Shown here in pieces: positions 17,260 through 25,388 of a stretch of 64,000 bases of DNA (positions within the stretch are counted from its first letter, which is position 1; the number at the start of each line of letters is the position of its first letter). A model generated the notes under the pieces. It was not told where the DNA came from. It saw nothing but the letters and a program-made list of their open reading frames with translations, and searched no databases. The DNA comes from Paenibacillus sp. MMS20-IR301. GTDB taxonomy: Bacteria > Bacillota > Bacilli > Paenibacillales > Paenibacillaceae. Location of the stretch: positions 6,859,501-6,923,500 of the forward strand of contig NZ_CP135275.1 in the NCBI RefSeq assembly GCF_032302195.1, given 5' to 3'. The position numbers and the translations under genes are program-made.

Positions 17260-19365
17260 ATGAGATTAGTGAATGTGGAGATTAAAAATTATCGACTATT
17301 GCAAGACTTAAGTGGTATTAATAATGTTCAAATTGACCCGAAAACTACATTAATTGTGGGGAAAAACAATTCTGGGAAAACCTCCTTTACAAACATTTTT
17401 AATATGTTCCTAAGGCAAAACGGTAAGTTTGAATGGTCCGATTTTTCCTCAAACTCCCATTCTGAATTTAGAAAAATGTATCAGAATTATTGCGAGTCTA
17501 AAGAACAAGAAACTGAAGAAGATTTTTTTAAAAACTGCCCTTTAGATAACCTTTCAATTGAAATGTTGTTAACTATTGAATATAGCGATCAGGATAATTG
17601 GAGTAATATTAGACCATTACTAACATCCTTAGATGATTCAAACCAATTAAAGATTTTATTTTCGTATGCACTGGAACAACCAGAAATTTTTTTTCAACAA
17701 CTTCATAAGTTGAAAATTAAAAATAATCAGAAGGATATTATTGAACATGTAGAAAAGATATTTGAGAGTTACTTTAAGTTTGTGGTTCGCCCATACGATA
17801 GGAATGTAGACACTTCAGTCATCAATATTACAGATATAAAGAAAATTATTGGAACAACTTTTATTACTGCACAAAGAGAAGTTGATGATGGGAATTCTAA
17901 AAGTAGCACAAAATTATCCTCTGTGTTTCAAAGGGAATATCGAAATAGGTCAATAAAATCAGAAAATAAAGAAGACCAGGAATTAGAATTAAATGCTTTA
18001 AATGAAGAAATTATTAATGCTAATAGTGGCATTGATAAAAAATTGGACGATTTTTTTAGAGAATATATTAGCTCTTATGCTACTTTTGGGTATCCAAATT
18101 TACAGGATTCAGAGCTTACGTTGAAAGCAAATATGACTGTAACAAATTTATTTCAAAGTATTAGGCTTTTCTATAAAGATAGTGACCACATGTTACCTGA
18201 AAAATATAATGGCCTTGGATATAGTAATTTAATTTATATCATATCTGAAATACTTAGTTTTAAGGCAATGATTCAAGAGAATGGGACTGATCTAAACTTA
18301 ATCTTTGTTGAGGAGCCAGAAGCACACATGCATCCTCAACTACAGAGTATTCTTATACAAAGAATTAATTATTTTTTGGAAGTAAATAAAATTAATGCTC
18401 AGGTTATAATTACTACTCACTCATCACATATTGTTTCAAACTCAAGTTTTGAAAGTATCAGATATTTCTTTAGACGAAATAATAAGTGCGTAGCAGTTAA
18501 AGATATGATGAAGTTTTCTGTTAGTAATCAAACTGGCATTAAAGATGAAGAAGATAATGAATATGATGTTGATACACTTCAATTTTTAAAGAGATACATA
18601 ACTTTGGTGAAATGTGACATGTTTTTTGCTGATAAAATTGTGATGATTGAGGGACTTTGCGAAAGATTGCTTATGCCAATGTTTTTTGAAAAGGTAGATA
18701 CATACCTTCAAACCCAAAAGCCTATGGTTAAAATATTGTCCGAACAATATATATCGGTAATTGAAGTGAATGGAGCATATATGCATAAGTTTAAAGAATT
18801 TCTTGAATTCTTAGAGGTAAAAACTTTAATTATTACTGATATAGACTGTTGCATTAATTCAGAGGTTAAAAAGGATGGGGTTGTTCAAAAAAACTCGAAT
18901 GGTAGTGTGAAAACAAGATTGAAAAAAAATGAGGTGATTATGGAACAGCTTTCTAAGTTAGTGACAACTAACCCGACGCTTAAGGAATGGATTCCTGGAT
19001 GTGTGGCAATAGACGATCTGCTAAAGCACACTGTAAAAAAAGAACAGGCTAAAATCTCTGTTGCTTATCAGAAAAATGTGCTGCACGATCTTGATAAAGT
19101 GAAGTGCGGAAGAACTTTTGAAGAGGCATTTATAATTGATAATGCTAAGTTTATTTTTAATAATAAAGGCTTAATGAGCAGTATTTCAAATCTTATTCGT
19201 CCTTTTTCAAGTGAAGAGGATATATGGAATAATTCTTATATAATTTATGATTATATAGACAAAAATGATAAAAAATCTAATTTTGCATTTGATTTGATGT
19301 ATTTAAAGGAATGGAACGTTCCTTCATATATTGAGGAGGGGCTATCATGGCTAGCATCGGAGTAG
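17260..19365 (+). CDS. OLD-family ATPase/TOPRIM nuclease (class 2 OLD, GajA-like)
   Basis: An intact 701-residue protein. An ABC-type ATPase domain has Walker A VGKNNSGKTS (about 33-42), a long insertion, a signature-like region at about 320, Walker B LIFVEEPEAHMHPQ (about 346-358) and an H-loop TTHSSHIVS (about 387-395). The C-terminal TOPRIM domain has DKIVMIEGLCERLLMP (about 457-473, catalytic Glu) and LIITDIDC (about 523-530, Asp pair). Class 2 OLD nucleases pair with a UvrD-like helicase, which follows here with a 19-base overlap, as in Gabija (GajA-GajB). Canonical GajA is shorter, so this is a divergent member. An aaaggtggagg site precedes the ATG. It is the only complete gene of its operon. 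Confidence 0.85.
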   Translation: MRLVNVEIKNYRLLQDLSGINNVQIDPKTTLIVGKNNSGKTSFTNIFNMFLRQNGKFEWSDFSSNSHSEFRKMYQNYCESKEQETEEDFFKNCPLDNLSIEMLLTIEYSDQDNWSNIRPLLTSLDDSNQLKILFSYALEQPEIFFQQLHKLKIKNNQKDIIEHVEKIFESYFKFVVRPYDRNVDTSVINITDIKKIIGTTFITAQREVDDGNSKSSTKLSSVFQREYRNRSIKSENKEDQELELNALNEEIINANSGIDKKLDDFFREYISSYATFGYPNLQDSELTLKANMTVTNLFQSIRLFYKDSDHMLPEKYNGLGYSNLIYIISEILSFKAMIQENGTDLNLIFVEEPEAHMHPQLQSILIQRINYFLEVNKINAQVIITTHSSHIVSNSSFESIRYFFRRNNKCVAVKDMMKFSVSNQTGIKDEEDNEYDVDTLQFLKRYITLVKCDMFFADKIVMIEGLCERLLMPMFFEKVDTYLQTQKPMVKILSEQYISVIEVNGAYMHKFKEFLEFLEVKTLIITDIDCCINSEVKKDGVVQKNSNGSVKTRLKKNEVIMEQLSKLVTTNPTLKEWIPGCVAIDDLLKHTVKKEQAKISVAYQKNVLHDLDKVKCGRTFEEAFIIDNAKFIFNNKGLMSSISNLIRPFSSEEDIWNNSYIIYDYIDKNDKKSNFAFDLMYLKEWNVPSYIEEGLSWLASE

Positions 19366-19614
19366 TCGATCAGGTATACGAATGCATTGATAATAGCGAA
19401 AGTTTTATCATTGAGGCTGGAGCTGGAAGTGGGAAAACTTGGACCTTAGTAAAAGCGTTAGAGTATATTATCCAGAAGAAAGAGAGACAATTTCAAAAGC
19501 AACATAGAAAAGTGGCTTGTATAACTTACACTAATATTGCAAAAGAAGAAATAATTAGCCGTATTAATGGAAATGAAATTGTTGAGGTTAAGACCATTCA
19601 TGATTTTCTTTGGA

Positions 19615-19639
19615 AGATAAGAGTCAATTTCATAATTCA
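19615..19639 (+). repeat. Left target duplication and terminal inverted repeat of the IS
   Basis: AGATAA at 19615-19620 is the target duplication. GAGTCAATTTCATAATTCA at 19621-19639 is the left end of the element, and its exact reverse complement is the right end at 21263-21281. Confidence 0.9.
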
Positions 19640-21281
19640 AAACCCTTGCTATATCTGGTTTTGTTGAGCATAGAAAAAGGAGTACCTCCCCACATTCTCG
19701 AATTTATAGGCGACGAAACCCACCCGAGAACGAAAAGAGGTAATCCCTATCTATTCAATTCGACAAGAAGAACTGTTTTCCTTTAAGGAATTGTTCCAGA
19801 TGAACCCCGAAGATAAATACAACCATATTTTTGAGCACTTAGATCTCTCCAAGGTGCTGCACACCCTCCGGAAAAAGAGTAACCGTGGCCGACCCGAAAA
19901 ACTGAATGTACCTGCGATGATCTATTCATTGCTCATCGCCAAAATGGAGAACATCGAGTTTATTTCTTCTCTGGTCTGGCGTCTTTTGCACAGTGAAGAG
20001 TTTCGGGCGCAGTGCCGATTTACCGGCTCCGACAATATCCCGAGTGAAGCCTCGTATTCCCGTTTGATTCATGCGCTAGAGCAAACCGGAATGCTCGAGA
20101 ACCTGCAGGATTCGTTGGTCCTGTCTGCCCTAGAGGAAGGGTTTGTTAGCGGTACACATCTCGCCGTGGATTCCTCTATTGTGGAGGCTTGGGATTGCCA
20201 ATTCAGCGAAGCTGCGGCGAAACGCCGCGCCGCTCGCCGTCCACCAAAGCCAAGTGAGGCTTCGGTGGCAGAGCCGCAGCTCCAGTTTGAACTCCCGGAG
20301 CCGAAGCCCACCGTAGTGAACGGGCCACCGAAGAAACCTGCCTACGCCAAGCGTGGACGTCCATCGCATGCAGAACGAGAATGCCGACGGGAGGAACAAG
20401 AAGCTTATGAACAAAGCCTCGGACCGTTTCAGAAAACCATTGAAGCAATGTTGCCTTACACCTATGACGAACTGTTGGCCGCGCTGCCCCGGCATGCCGC
20501 ACGTTGTGACAAGAAAAATACGAAGGGGCGACTCACCAGTTATTACGGGTTCAAGGCAAATCTGCTGGTTGATACGGACAGTCAATATATTGTTAGTGGC
20601 TTATGGAGTTCAGCGAATCCCAATGACCAGCGTATGGCGGTTGTTCTCCTCAAAGGCCTGCTTCTGAAGTTCCCTTCGCTAAACGTAAAGCATATCTTGG
20701 GCGACAAAGGGTATGACAGTTCAGCCATTTACCAGTTGATTCATTCCTTAGGCGCTTTTCCTATTATTAAAATGATTCACCACAAAAAACCGCCCGAGGG
20801 GATGAACCAGGATTACACCCCTGTGTGCTCGCAGGGACACGCCTACCGTTACGACAGTTTCGATGCCAAATACGAAACGCTGCGTTACACCAGGCCGAAC
20901 CAGTGTAAAGACTGTCCATTTTCCGAATCCGGCTGCCAAAAAGTGTTTAAGATCCGAATTCAAACCGATTTGCGAAAGCACGCTTACCCAGCAAGAGGGA
21001 GCGAGAGCTTTACGCAACTGTATAACAAACGAACGGCTGTAGAACGTGTTTTTGCCTACCTCAAAGAGTATTTTGGGATGAAACGCACACGTCACCGCGG
21101 CGTCCGGGCAAGTGTCGATTTCCAGCTCAGCACATTGGCCTACAATTTGAGTAAGTTTGCGCTAGACAAGTTGAACAAGCAGTTGAGTAACTCCCAGCAA
21201 GTGGCCTAACTTTTTTTAAAAAACAAACTCAGCTTTTGGCCCAGTCTTGCTATTCAGCAAACTGAATTATGAAATTGACTC
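19621..21281 (+). mobile_element. IS1182-family-like insertion sequence, 1661 bp
   Basis: The element is bounded by perfect 19-base terminal inverted repeats and flanked by the 6-base direct repeat AGATAA (19615-19620 and 21282-21287). It carries one transposase gene in the same direction as the interrupted helicase. Excision on paper restores the host reading frame exactly, so insertion was simple and nothing was lost. The higher GC content of the element compared with the surrounding island suggests separate and recent arrival. Confidence 0.92.
19791..21209 (+). CDS. IS1182-type DDE transposase
   Basis: A transposase of about 470 residues. The N-terminal domain (NPEDKYNHIFEHLDLS...NRGRPEKLNVPAMIYSLL) is the DUF772-like DNA-binding domain of this family. 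The catalytic core shows the first Asp in LAVDSSIVEAWD, the second in ILGDKGYDS and the Glu in KRTAVERVFAYLKEYFGMKRTRHRG (Y-REK-like region). A CKDCPFSESGC zinc-ribbon-like insert lies between them. The start is uncertain: TTG 19791 or ATG 19800 (aagga site). In-frame codons resembling family sequence (SIRQEELFSFKELFQ) continue upstream to about 19755 without a standard start codon. The gene appears intact, so the element may still be active. Confidence 0.88.
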   Translation: MFQMNPEDKYNHIFEHLDLSKVLHTLRKKSNRGRPEKLNVPAMIYSLLIAKMENIEFISSLVWRLLHSEEFRAQCRFTGSDNIPSEASYSRLIHALEQTGMLENLQDSLVLSALEEGFVSGTHLAVDSSIVEAWDCQFSEAAAKRRAARRPPKPSEASVAEPQLQFELPEPKPTVVNGPPKKPAYAKRGRPSHAERECRREEQEAYEQSLGPFQKTIEAMLPYTYDELLAALPRHAARCDKKNTKGRLTSYYGFKANLLVDTDSQYIVSGLWSSANPNDQRMAVVLLKGLLLKFPSLNVKHILGDKGYDSSAIYQLIHSLGAFPIIKMIHHKKPPEGMNQDYTPVCSQGHAYRYDSFDAKYETLRYTRPNQCKDCPFSESGCQKVFKIRIQTDLRKHAYPARGSESFTQLYNKRTAVERVFAYLKEYFGMKRTRHRGVRASVDFQLSTLAYNLSKFALDKLNKQLSNSQQVA

Positions 21282-21287
21282 AGATAA
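21263..21287 (+). repeat. Right terminal inverted repeat and target duplication of the IS
   Basis: TGAATTATGAAATTGACTC at 21263-21281 is the exact reverse complement of the left end. AGATAA at 21282-21287 is the second copy of the target duplication. Confidence 0.9.
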
Positions 21288-23132
21288 TACAACCATTCCA
21301 AAAAGAACTTAAACAAGAACTACTTTTGTATATAAACTCTAAAATTCAAAAGAATTTAGAAATTTTAAGTAAATCAAAAGAAACAACCAAAAAATATAAG
21401 GATGCTCGTGACGAGAATGAAAAGTACCAAGAACGAATTGAGTCATTAACGAAGCTGAAATCTAGAATTCAATATAAAGATAACGCCAATTATAAAAAAG
21501 GTATTATTTCGCATGATGTAATGCTTGAACTGAGTATCAATATAATAAATAATAACAAAAAGTTATTAAAGATAATTCAAGATACTTATCCGGTAATCTT
21601 CATTGATGAGTATCAAGATACAAAGTCAGCAGTGGCTAAACTCTTATTAGAACATATAAAACCATCTACAACCATTTTATTCGGATTATTTGGGGACTAT
21701 TATCAGCAGATTTACAATGGGACAGTAGGGAGGGTAGATGCGGATCTTCATAAATTGAAACCTATTTTGAAGAGCGAAAATTATCGTTCCTCAGATGTGA
21801 TTATATCACTCCTTAATAGAATTCGAACAGATAATTTGGAACAAATACCCTCGGGCACTGAAAAAGAAGGGAAAAGCCATTTCTACTATGTTAATAATCG
21901 AGAGCTGGATACTGAAAAATTTATTAAAGAACGTATTAGTTTGGATTTTTCCATAGATGCTTCAGATAATATGAAGAAACTATTCCTCGTAACTAAAGCG
22001 ATTGCCAAAAAAAATGGTTATATTGAATTACATGAGTTATATGATGAAGACGACAGTGCAACATACAAAGTGGGGCAAATTAAATCTGGTTTTATAGATA
22101 TGCTCCGTTCAAATAAGCGAGATGTTAGCCAGATATCAAAAATAATTTTTGAAATGCTTCCTACAGAAATTCAAATAGCTATTGATAATGGGAGCTTACA
22201 AAATAATGATGATGAATTTATTGATGCTTTTAATAAGTGTATCGTAAAAAATAAAAAGTTCAATGAGCTTGAAATATTTGATGATTCGATCGTTCAGTCG
22301 TTTGAGAAGGGTCAGAAAAGTGAAATTATAAATAGAATATTACTTGAAACTTACTTTCCGGGATTGTTTTCTAAATACAGCTTGTCAAAAGCGAGAAGAG
22401 CAAAAAGCAAGGATATGTTGCTTAAAAATGCATCTAATAGAGATTGCATCTTTGCAAATCTTTTATTTGATATTGAGGAAGTTATTGAATTATACCAGAG
22501 TAATAAGGTTCAACTGCTACTAAAAAAGACAGCATTTGAGCTGAATAATATTCAAGATAAATTGAGCTTAAATAAAATATTATTGGAATTGATTTCTTTA
22601 TCTGATAAAGGTAAGATCTCTGAAGTGTTTGATTTTGTTAATGAAAATCGAATACTGGAGTATTCCAACAAATTAAAGGATGCATTTAATAACGAATTTA
22701 TAAAAGACTCATTTTATGAAGATCTTATGGAACTAGAATATATACAATTTAGACTCTTACATAAAACTGTCAAAGATACCTCTCCATTTTCCACAAATCA
22801 TGGAACTAAAGGGGCAGAGTTTAACAATGTAGTATGTTTTATAGATGACAATGATTGGAATTCATATAGTCTAAATAAGTACTTAGAGGGACGTCCGGAT
22901 ATAGGAGCAGTTATTACCAACAATTTTGATATACAGACAAGAACAAGAAACTTGTTTTATGTTATATGCTCTCGAGCAAAGCATAATTTAGCTATTGTTG
23001 TTATGTCTGAAATGTCTTCGAAAAGCATTGCTGAAGCCAAAAGTTTATTTGGTGAGGGGAATTTCATTGATTGTTTTGCAGGTCAACAGCAATTACAATC
23101 AAATTAAGTGTTACTCTAAATCTAAACGATAA

Positions 23133-23206
23133 ATGCCAAATGATGCTACAGGAATCAACCACTTATGCCAAAGATCGTTACAAGTCATGCCAAAACTACG
23201 TTACAA
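23133..23206 (+). repeat. Three short repeats resembling transposase-binding sites
   Basis: ATGCCAAA followed by 4-5 bases and GTTACAA (GCTACA in the first) occurs three times: 23133-23150, 23165-23183 and 23187-23206. Clustered sites of about 19 bases at the border of acquired DNA are typical of IS21- or Tn7-like transposon ends. No transposase of those families lies nearby, so this would be a remnant. Confidence 0.4.
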
Positions 23207-23334
23207 AATCGCCGAAATAAGGCTTTTTTAGTGACAAGATGAATTACAACTCACAAAGTGAGTAACGGTTATAATTGAGATTGATTTGATCAATAAATGA
23301 TACTTTTTCGGGAATATGGTTGAGACAAATATGA

Positions 23335-23375
23335 AAGCCAGTAGTAGCGAAAGCCTTGCTAATACTGGTTTTTAT
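23335..23375 (+). terminator. Terminator downstream of the defence operon
   Basis: CCAGTAGTAGC pairs with GCTAATACTGG (one mismatch), followed by five T. It would end transcripts from the OLD-helicase operon. Confidence 0.65.
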
Positions 23376-23500
23376 TTGATTACAGTATCTTCACGCAAGT
23401 ACTTGCCGGATTACTAAAAAACATGGATTGATTTCAAGAGGTTATATAAGTCTCCATAAGGAATATTAACATATACACTATAAATACCGGAGCTGACTCC

Positions 23501-24487
23501 ATGAAGACACTATTAACAGAGGAAATGATCTTGGACGACCTGATAAAAACACTTCATCGATTATTCGGTTGGAGTGTAATCGAAACTGCCTCAATAAAAC
23601 GAGGCTGGTTAAACTTAAAATGGAAAGTTACAACTGATGCAGGAGTGTTTTTGCTTAAGCAATACAACAAAGAAAGATATAAATTATTTAACCCGGCGGA
23701 ACTATTGTTTGCATTCTCTCAGCAGATTAGGTTGTATGAACAAGGTCTGGCGTGTCCCAAACTGTTATCACATAATGAAAGTATTTTACTTGAATCGGAT
23801 AATGGCGAGCTCTTCATGGTGATGGAATATTGCCAGGGTATATTAATTCCACCAGGCAGGGCCAATGTCCATCAAATATATGATTTAGGCCGGGCAACGG
23901 GAAAAATGCATCGAATATTAAATGACGGGACACTTGGCATTAATAATAGTCCGCAATTTATTCCTCCAAGCCGTGAGGAGCGTCTAGCCCATTGGCGCTC
24001 AGTTTGGGACAAGGCTAGGGAAGCCGGTAAACCTCAGCTGCTTGCTGAGATAGAAACTCAATTTAAGGCTACTGAAGAAATGGATATGGCTATACTCGAT
24101 TTCCTTCGAACGGGATGGGCACATCGTGACCTTTGGGTGGATAATCTTTTATTTAATGGCAACGGATTAAATGCAATTCTAGATTTTGATCGACTAAAAT
24201 TTGACTATCCCCAACTTGATGTAGCTCGTGCTGTTATATCATGTGCCTTAGATGATCATTTAGATGTCTCCCTGGCTTCAGCGTTTATGGAAGGGTACCG
24301 CGAGGAACGGAACGTAATAGAAGGCTATTTAACAAATTCATTACAGTTGCTGTGGTATATGGAAAGCACATGGTGGATCAATGCTAACATGGATCAACAT
24401 AGCGTACCGCCAGCCCGCTTCGCAAAGGAAATGATTTGGCTGGCTGAAAGTCAAAAGAAGATGTCTGATTTATTAGGAAATATTTAG
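23501..24487 (+). CDS. Aminoglycoside-phosphotransferase-fold (APH/CotS-like) kinase
   Basis: A 328-residue small-molecule kinase-fold protein. An N-lobe with a Lys-bearing strand VFLLKQY (about residue 49) and the hinge FMVMEYCQG lead to the catalytic loop WAHRDLWVDNLLF (about 206-218) and the metal-binding LDFDR (about 227-231). This is the Brenner motif of the APH family. The substrate cannot be told from sequence; in spore-formers such proteins include CotS/YutH-like spore-coat proteins as well as sugar or homoserine kinases and antibiotic phosphotransferases. It is a single gene between the defence island and an XRE regulator. Confidence 0.75.
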   Translation: MKTLLTEEMILDDLIKTLHRLFGWSVIETASIKRGWLNLKWKVTTDAGVFLLKQYNKERYKLFNPAELLFAFSQQIRLYEQGLACPKLLSHNESILLESDNGELFMVMEYCQGILIPPGRANVHQIYDLGRATGKMHRILNDGTLGINNSPQFIPPSREERLAHWRSVWDKAREAGKPQLLAEIETQFKATEEMDMAILDFLRTGWAHRDLWVDNLLFNGNGLNAILDFDRLKFDYPQLDVARAVISCALDDHLDVSLASAFMEGYREERNVIEGYLTNSLQLLWYMESTWWINANMDQHSVPPARFAKEMIWLAESQKKMSDLLGNI

Positions 24488-24615
24488 TTGATATGTCATG
24501 GGTACCACCCAAATGCAGCTGGAGAGCCTTGTTGGTATTTGCGGTATATGTATGGAAAAGACTCTGGATTAACAGTATACTAGCTATAATTGTTTTTCGT
24601 TGAGGTGAATATCAA

Positions 24616-25182
24616 ATGAATGAAATCGATGAAGCTAAACAAATTGTATTACAAATCGGCGGTGTCTTGAGAAAGTACAGAAAAGAAAAAAACATGAGCT
24701 TAGACGACCTGGCGGAATTAACGGGTGTAAGCAAGCTCACTCTGGGGAATATCGAACGCGGTGATACCAATCCAACTTTGTCGATTATCTGGAAAATTTC
24801 AAAAGCCATATCTTTACCGCTATTAGCTTTGTTGAAATCAGAAGAACCTGTCAGTTTGTATCGGGCAGGCGAAGGACTGCGGTTTTCTAATGACCAAAAA
24901 AATTGGATTATTGAACCAGTCTTTAAAAACACAAGCAACGATATTGAAATGTGCCGGGCTTACTTACAACCGAATAGCTCATATCACCCTGAAGGTCATC
25001 ATGTGAATACAACTGAAATTGCGACAGTAATGACCGGCTCCATTGAAATTCAAGTCGATGGAGAGATTTACACGTTGAATCAGTATGATACGATCAGCTT
25101 TCGTGCGGATTGTCCTCACTCTTATACCAATTATACGAATAGCGAAGCAGTGCTTCATATAGCCTTAAAGTATGGTTTCTAA
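24616..25182 (+). CDS. XRE-family regulator with C-terminal cupin
   Basis: A 188-residue regulator. An HTH_3 domain (about 12-68) reads GGVLRKYRKEKNMSLDDLAELTGVSKLTLGNIERGDTNPTLSIIWKIS, and a C-terminal cupin_2 barrel (about 110-187) has EGHHVNTTEIATVMTGSIEIQVDG and DTISFRADCPHSYTN. Such one-component regulators sense small ligands (amino acids, polyamines or sugars) through the cupin. The MFS exporter gene downstream in the same direction is a likely target, but a terminator separates them. Promoter-like TATAAT lies near 24585 and a gaggtg site precedes the ATG. Confidence 0.85.
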   Translation: MNEIDEAKQIVLQIGGVLRKYRKEKNMSLDDLAELTGVSKLTLGNIERGDTNPTLSIIWKISKAISLPLLALLKSEEPVSLYRAGEGLRFSNDQKNWIIEPVFKNTSNDIEMCRAYLQPNSSYHPEGHHVNTTEIATVMTGSIEIQVDGEIYTLNQYDTISFRADCPHSYTNYTNSEAVLHIALKYGF

Positions 25183-25203
25183 AAGCCGAAAATTCTGCTT
25201 ATT

Positions 25204-25254
25204 AAATACAACTCCGAATTCCATGGCGGAAATTCAGAGTTGTATTTTTTTATT
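25204..25254 (+). terminator. Terminator after the XRE-cupin gene
   Basis: AATACAACTC-CGAATT pairs with AATTCAG-AGTTGTATT (small internal mismatch), followed by a run of seven T. Confidence 0.85.
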
Positions 25255-25282
25255 TTTAGAATAGTATATTTTAAATTAATTA

Positions 25283-25329
25283 TTGTTAAAAATAATATAC
25301 TATAATATACTTTTAGTATTCGCGCGAAT
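25283..25329 (+). promoter_or_regulatory. Promoter and palindromic operator of the MFS gene
   Basis: TTGTTA (25283-25288) and TATACT (25306-25311) are 17 bases apart, a good vegetative promoter. A perfect 12-base palindrome ATTCGCGCGAAT lies at 25318-25329, where a repressor would block transcription. The XRE-cupin protein encoded upstream is the obvious candidate to bind it. Confidence 0.55.
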
Positions 25330-25388
25330 GTTGTTCTTACTTTTTCAATCAGCATAATAAGTATGAGTTCAAGAAGGAGAAATGAAGA

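Larger units (their letters stand above)
19347..23107 (+). pseudogene. UvrD-like helicase (GajB-like) split by an insertion sequence
   Basis: The 5' part (19347-19620) starts inside the end of the nuclease gene and carries motif I EAGAGSGKTWT (about 23-33), CITYTN and TIHDFLWK. An IS element then intervenes. The 3' part resumes at 21288 in frame and carries motif II VIFIDEYQDT, motif III LFGLFGDYYQQIYNG, motif IV-like LKSENYRSS, motif V NHGTKGAEFNNVV and motif VI TRNLFYVICSRAKH. Removing the IS and one 6-base duplication restores ...HDFLWKIIQPFQKEL... and a protein of about 697 residues. Function would be DNA unwinding or sensing with the adjacent OLD nuclease; as it stands, no full-length helicase can be made. 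Confidence 0.88.
23108..23500. other. AT-rich right edge of the defence operon
   Basis: This 393-base non-coding stretch holds a possible transposon-end repeat array (23133-23206) and a terminator hairpin (23335-23375), both listed separately. The last 120 bases before the APH-fold kinase gene contain only a ribosome-binding-like ccggag. No coding potential is seen. Confidence 0.5.

Noticed and set aside
19621..21281. The inverted repeats at the IS borders as a palindromic target site in the host gene
   Set aside because: Including them in the host gene breaks the reading frame, whereas treating them as element ends with an AGATAA duplication restores it exactly.
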